A DNA stretch of 8,690 nucleotides from Thermoanaerobaculia bacterium (GTDB lineage Bacteria > Acidobacteriota > Thermoanaerobaculia > Gp7-AA8), in contig JADGOA010000148.1 of assembly GCA_017883215.1 (NCBI GenBank), positions 1 through 8,690 on the forward strand, written 5' to 3'. Positions 6,327 through 8,690 of this stretch are shown in pieces. Made by a program: the position numbers and the translations under genes. The notes under the pieces are model-generated. The model did not search any database. It saw only the letters and a list, made by a program, of their open reading frames with translations, and had not been told where the DNA came from. The first letter of the stretch is position 1. Every line of letters starts with the position of its first letter.

Positions 6327-6353
6327 TCGCTCAGCATCAGTGGTAGCGCAGCT

Positions 6354-6373
6354 TTGTGCCCGACGAAGCACAA
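6354..6373 (+). repeat. 6-bp hairpin between recombinase and next gene
   Basis: TTGTGC (6354-6359) pairs with GCACAA (6368-6373) around CCGACGAA. It sits between the recombinase stop and the ribosome site of the next gene. No T-run follows, so it may be a leader hairpin or chance. Confidence 0.3.
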
Positions 6374-6387
6374 GATCGGAGGGTAAG

Positions 6388-6732
6388 ATGGTGACCAAAG
6401 TGCCCCCGACCGGTCATCAACTACACGAATGCACATGCTGCCATGCTGATGCGCAGCACATAGCCTTTCCTGACGCCCTCGGTGCCGGTCAATTCGTCCT
6501 CTGCTCGTCATGTACGGATGAGAATTGGGATCAGCGAAAGCAAGCCGCGACAGAGGGGCTGAAACAGATGAAAGCAATGCTCGCAGCCGACCCGACGAAC
6601 GAGGGCTACACTCTCGCACTGGAGCTTCTCGAAGCCGCCGTCGAAATGTTCGAGTCAAGAAACGGTGATACGGGCGCGAGTTGGACGCGAGTTGGGAACA
6701 TTTGCGGGAACATCTTCCTGCCGTGCGCGTAG
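6388..6732 (+). CDS. Small cysteine-rich (putative zinc-binding) hypothetical protein
   Basis: This 114-residue protein belongs to no family I can name. The start is chosen because GGAGGG at 6378-6383 sits five bases before the ATG; an earlier GTG at 6340 in the same frame has no such site. An N-terminal CTCC (C15, C17, C18) and a second pair, CSSC (C39, C42), are separated by ~20 residues, the arrangement of a small zinc ribbon. H10, H13, H19 and H24 are nearby. Residues ~46-90 are predicted helical (Lys/Glu/Ala/Leu-rich, QRKQAATEGLKQMKAML and TLALELLEAAVEMFES). The last ~20 residues contain two more Cys (C106, C113) and are encoded by repeated DNA, so the original C-terminus may have been replaced. 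Position right after an integrase suggests cargo of an integrated element. Function unknown; a DNA-binding or regulatory adaptor is possible. Confidence 0.6.
   Translation: MVTKVPPTGHQLHECTCCHADAQHIAFPDALGAGQFVLCSSCTDENWDQRKQAATEGLKQMKAMLAADPTNEGYTLALELLEAAVEMFESRNGDTGASWTRVGNICGNIFLPCA
6675..6713. repeat. Two helically spaced direct repeats at the end of the Cys-rich gene
   Basis: CGCGAGTTGG occurs at 6675-6684 and 6686-6695 (11-bp period), and GGGAACAT at 6694-6701 and 6706-6713 (12-bp period). Both pairs lie inside the last 20 codons. This cluster resembles arrays of protein-binding sites at element ends more than coding sequence, but the role is inferred. Confidence 0.4.
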
Positions 6733-6789
6733 TCGGACGGCACTGGAAACGACCGCTGACCTCCACCGTGTCAATAGGGTGGGGGCTTT

Positions 6790-6846
6790 CGGGACGTTCA
6801 GGGATTCCGTAACTCCTTGATTCTTCGTGCGTCCTCGAACGTCCCG
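6790..6846. repeat. 10-bp inverted repeat CGGGACGTTC / GAACGTCCCG
   Basis: CGGGACGTTC (6790-6799) and its exact complement (6837-6846) flank 37 bases. The stop of a weak minus-strand frame (6798) falls in the left arm. Possible transcription stop, element end or chance. The surrounding 6733-7154 holds no other clear feature. Confidence 0.35.
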
Positions 6847-6950
6847 TGACGGACCGGAGGCTCTCGCAACCACGTTTTGAACTCGGTCTTGAACTCGACC
6901 GCTTCTGCTGGATACGGATCGGACAGTCCCTCGATCTGCCGTGACGGGCG
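6798..6950 (-). pseudogene. Possible C-terminal fragment of an unknown protein
   Basis: The last ~45 residues of a long minus-strand frame look protein-like: IEGLSDPYPAEAVEFKTEFK, then WLREPPVRHGTFEDARRIKE and a stop at 6798. They are balanced in charge and helix-forming, whereas everything upstream in that frame is Arg/Pro-rich noise and overlaps the real gene at 7155. There is no acceptable start with a ribosome site. A change of frame near 6970 is conceivable because the neighbouring frame reads better there. I do not recognise the family. It may be a decayed gene tail, or chance in GC-rich DNA. Confidence 0.25.
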
Positions 6951-7140
6951 CGATTCGGACGCGCGTGGGGCGTGTTCATGGGCACATCGTTTTCTTCGCC
7001 GGCAGAGTGGCCACCAATCAAGAGATTGCACGAGAGCCGGGCGGGCGGTCATCTGTCGGGACCGCGCGTTGAGGGTGTGACGGCGCGCAGGACGCCACGG
7101 CCAGTAGACAAGCGCGGGCTCCCCTGACGCGGCGGCCCTT

Positions 7141-7155
7141 CCGAGGGAACCTCGG
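7141..7155 (+). promoter_or_regulatory. Palindrome overlapping ribosome-binding site and GTG start
   Basis: CCGAGG (7141-7146) pairs with CCTCGG (7150-7155) around GAA. The left arm includes the GAGGGA ribosome site of the gene at 7155, and the right arm ends in the first base of its GTG start. Folding would hide the site, so translation might be damped. Alternatively the palindrome is an operator, or chance. Confidence 0.35.
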
Positions 7156-7529
7156 TGGCGATGTCGCGGAACGGCAGAGCGCGTCTGACGCTGCGGCCCG
7201 GAGACCCGAGAACGAAGCGTCGTCAGGAAGAATTCGGCGATCGGCTCGTCGCCGTTCGTTATCGGTACGACGAGGAGAAGTGGCGTCGCTACACGACGGT
7301 GGAGATCATCGTTGACGACCGAGCGTGGACGCCGGGGACGCATGTCAACGATCCCGACCGTCTCGTGGGTCTGCGAGTCGGGTATGCCGAGGAGACGATG
7401 CGCCGCAGCGTGCGGTCCGCGGGTGGGCACTGGGACGCGGCGGCGAAGGTGTGGTGGCTCCCGCTGCATGCGGCGGTGCAACTCGGTCTCGAGGATCGGA
7501 TCGCGACGTGGTCGGAGCCGAAGCGGTAG
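7155..7529 (+). CDS. Conserved-looking hypothetical protein (124 aa)
   Basis: The start is GTG at 7155, with GAGGGA (7143-7148) at good spacing; the ATG two codons on (7161) is an alternative. The protein is soluble, without signal or membrane segment. The middle reads GDRLVAVRYRYDEEKWRRY, then a beta-strand (TTVEIIVDD). A second half follows with VGLRVGYAEETMRRSV, RSAGGHWDAAAKVWWLPL and GLEDRI near the end. I recall many short uncharacterised bacterial proteins with this plan (a RYRYD motif, then a GGxWxxxxKVW turn and GLxxRI), often in accessory DNA, but know no function. The GGHWDAAAKVWWLP segment resembles the W-rich turn of small DNA-manipulating domains, which is only a suggestion. Codon use is that of real high-GC coding sequence. 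No operon partner survives: upstream is a 420-base non-coding stretch, and downstream a truncated regulator. Confidence 0.7.
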   Translation: MAMSRNGRARLTLRPGDPRTKRRQEEFGDRLVAVRYRYDEEKWRRYTTVEIIVDDRAWTPGTHVNDPDRLVGLRVGYAEETMRRSVRSAGGHWDAAAKVWWLPLHAAVQLGLEDRIATWSEPKR

Positions 7530-7543
7530 ATATCCAGCATCAT

Positions 7544-7603
7544 ATGGGGATATATACTTTTGGAGATTTCCATCTGGATGTGGATGGAGTGGGTCAGAGT
7601 TAA
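7544..7603 (+). pseudogene. Winged-helix regulator N-terminus, 20-codon remnant
   Basis: ATG 7544 opens MGIYTFGDFHLDVDG, which matches the usual beginning of OmpR/PhoB-type winged-helix proteins of the CadC/TPR-regulator kind (YxFGxFxLDxxxxxL). The match stops after ~15 residues and a TAA follows at 7601-7603. The DNA here is clearly less GC-rich than its surroundings, with ATATCC/GGATAT arms at 7530-7535 and 7548-7553. There is no ribosome site. This is most likely the broken end of a regulator gene whose remainder was lost at a join near 7590. The sequence is short, so a chance match is possible. Confidence 0.4.
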
Positions 7604-7711
7604 TACATAGTTAGACGGCGAGAAGAGAAGGCCAATACTCTGGCGACCTTAGGAACATCGACCGCATGAAGTGATCGGGGTCCTTTAACGCACCCTTCTG
7701 GGACTGAATTC

Positions 7712-7717
7712 GGAGGA
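7712..7717 (+). promoter_or_regulatory. Ribosome-binding site (GGAGGA) of the M20 peptidase
   Basis: GGAGGAG begins at 7712, with about eight bases from its core to the ATG at 7725. It fixes the start ahead of a good signal peptide. The preceding ~110 bases (7604-7711) carry no gene; no convincing promoter hexamers were found. Confidence 0.7.
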
Positions 7718-7724
7718 GTGAACT

Positions 7725-8504
7725 ATGCGCTTCAAACTGATCTGGGTTCTCGTTGCTCTCGTTCCCGGGGCCTTCCCTCTCCAGGCGCAAGGTCCCAGCC
7801 ACGGCGAAAAGGAACTGGTCCGCTCCATACAGGTTCGGCTCGCCGACGAAGAGGCCGCCCTGGAAAAGGTCGTCAACATCGACAGTGGCACCTTCAACCT
7901 CGCTGGCGTCCGGGAAGTGGGCCGGTATTTTCAGAAGGAACTCGAGGCCCTCGGATTCAGGACGCGCTGGGTGGAGATGCCCGAGGCCATGCACCGTGCG
8001 GGACATCTCGTCGCCGAACGAGTGGCGCCGGAGGGGGCCGGAAAGCGGGTGCTTCTCATCGGCCACCTGGACACCATCTTCGAAGGTGAAGGCAATCGTT
8101 TCAAACGTGAGGGCGAGAAGGCACGTGGAGCCGGAGTCGCGGACATGAAAGGCGGCGACATCGTCATCCTGTACGCGCTGAAGGTCCTGCACGGCGCCGG
8201 ATCGCTCGAGGGCGCCACCGTTCGTGTCTTCCTCACGGGAGACGAAGAGAACCCCGGCACCCCGGCGACCATCGCGCGGGGCGACCTCATCGAGGCGGCC
8301 CGGCAGAGCGACGTCGCCGTCAGTTTCGAAGCCGACATGGGGAAGGTCCTCGTCGCAAGACGGGGCCTGAGCACTTGGTCCCTCAAGGTCACCGGCGTCC
8401 AGGGCCACTCTGCATTCGTACTCCGGCCGAAGGGCGGTGCGGCCTCCCTCCTGACGTGTCGTTGCGGAGATGGACGCCCGGCGGCCGGGATCAGGGGCGG
8501 ATGA
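7725..8504 (+). CDS. Secreted M20 metallopeptidase, 3' truncated (CPG2/ArgE-like)
   Basis: An N-terminal signal peptide (MRFKLIWVLVALVPGAFPLQA, cleavage near residue 21-22) sends the protein across the inner membrane. The catalytic domain then shows the M20 metal motifs in order: HLDT with H114 and D116, GVADMKGG with D140 (the bridging Asp), GDEE with E174 as general base and E175 as ligand, and a later acidic ligand in SFEAD (E202/D204). GHSA (H228) marks entry into the lid/dimerisation domain. It resembles carboxypeptidase G2-type peptidases that hydrolyse C-terminal Glu/Asp or small dipeptides. After about residue 230 the resemblance stops: the remaining ~29 codons run through low-complexity sequence and into the end of a gene on the other strand. 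The ~150 residues holding the rest of the lid and the last metal-binding His are missing, so the product should be inactive. Confidence 0.8.
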   Translation: MRFKLIWVLVALVPGAFPLQAQGPSHGEKELVRSIQVRLADEEAALEKVVNIDSGTFNLAGVREVGRYFQKELEALGFRTRWVEMPEAMHRAGHLVAERVAPEGAGKRVLLIGHLDTIFEGEGNRFKREGEKARGAGVADMKGGDIVILYALKVLHGAGSLEGATVRVFLTGDEENPGTPATIARGDLIEAARQSDVAVSFEADMGKVLVARRGLSTWSLKVTGVQGHSAFVLRPKGGAASLLTCRCGDGRPAAGIRGG

Positions 8505-8690
8505 TGGCGCCGAGCAGGGCTTGGAACTTGTTCCTCGTCTCGGCCAGCTCGGCCTCGGGGTCGGAGTCGGCGACCACCCCGACGCCGGCGAACAGCCGGG
8601 TGCGGGTGCCATCGAGCTCGGCGCTGCGGATGCCGACGGCCCATGCACCGTTGCCGTTGCGGTCGACCCACCCCACCGGCCCGGCATAGC
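8491..8690 (-). CDS. menF: Isochorismate synthase, C-terminal end (MenF/EntC type)
   Basis: The minus-strand frame is open from the window edge to a TGA at 8493-8491 and shows the last ~66 residues of a chorismate-utilising enzyme. It begins YAGPVGWVD, continues with WAVGIRSAEL, then RLFAGVGVVADSDPEAELAE and a final helix with ETRNK. YAGPxGW and the GxGxVxxSDPExExxET-K block are the conserved chorismate/magnesium site of the MenF/EntC/TrpE/PabB superfamily. YAGPVGW with IRSAEL favours isochorismate synthase over PabB or TrpE. The enzyme makes isochorismate for menaquinone or siderophore synthesis; which one cannot be told here, so the symbol is provisional. Its near-consensus form reads as actinobacterial to me. 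It starts immediately beside a truncated M20 gene on the other strand. Confidence 0.8.
   Translation of the reverse strand, partial: YAGPVGWVDRNGNGAWAVGIRSAELDGTRTRLFAGVGVVADSDPEAELAETRNKFQALLGAIIRP

Noticed and set aside
6333..6373. tRNA-like D-arm (AGTGGTAGCGC) followed by a hairpin
   Set aside because: No acceptor stem or T arm can be fitted and the loop is the wrong size for an anticodon arm.
7611..7617. GTTAGAC resembling the R' core of an integron attC site
   Set aside because: No matching RYYYAAC partner or folded attC structure upstream; a 7-base match alone is expected by chance.
7611..8687. 358-codon minus-strand frame spanning the M20 gene
   Set aside because: It is the antisense shadow of the M20 coding frame; the plus strand carries the signal peptide and ordered metal motifs.
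1..8690. CRISPR array, complete IS element or toxin-antitoxin/defence operon
   Set aside because: No regularly spaced repeats, no transposase with terminal inverted repeats and no recognisable defence domains were found on either strand.

Overview
The window is high-GC bacterial DNA. A signal-peptide outer-membrane beta-barrel protein and the tail of an Omp85-type barrel point to a Gram-negative host. The style of the proteins (ArnT-like GT-C enzymes, PIG-L deacetylase, secreted M20 peptidase, a winged-helix start of the FGxFxLD type) is what one sees in soil Acidobacteriota or Gemmatimonadota, but this taxonomic guess rests on memory only. The last 200 bases encode the end of an isochorismate synthase that reads more like an actinobacterial protein.

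Layout. Positions 1-195 hold the 3' end of a gene for a protein with a proline-rich linker and a C-terminal membrane anchor. At 317-364 lies a tRNA-Glu(CUC) 3' half with no 5' half, the usual trace of an element integrated at a tRNA gene. Next come a beta-barrel gene (649-1308, +) and, facing it, a frameshifted Omp85-like remnant (about 1690-1316, -). Two large membrane glycosyltransferases of the GT-C fold are divergent around a ~400-base gap: an ArnT/GT39-like enzyme (3656-1713, -) and a second GT-C enzyme (4071-5891, +). The second overlaps by one base the start of a PIG-L type deacetylase. That deacetylase is cut off after about 31 codons and runs into the C-terminal catalytic part of a tyrosine recombinase (about 5985-6326).

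The right third is accessory: a small cysteine-rich protein (6388-6732), a 420-base stretch with only a weak minus-strand reading frame, a conserved-looking hypothetical protein (7155-7529), a 20-codon remnant of a winged-helix regulator (7544-7603), and a secreted M20 metallopeptidase that loses its family resemblance near 8414. Last is the C-terminal end of a MenF/EntC-type isochorismate synthase on the other strand (8690-8491).

The one coherent functional group is the glycosyltransferase/deacetylase set. Polyprenyl-phosphate-sugar dependent GT-C enzymes plus a coupled sugar N-deacetylase suggest cell-surface glycan or lipid A type modification. The rest is a mosaic: at least four genes end in mid-domain at abrupt joins (near 317, 5985, 7590 and 8415-8490). 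This is either a heavily rearranged integration hot spot or, at some joins, an assembly chimera. I see no CRISPR array, complete insertion sequence, rRNA, or recognisable defence or novel multi-gene system.
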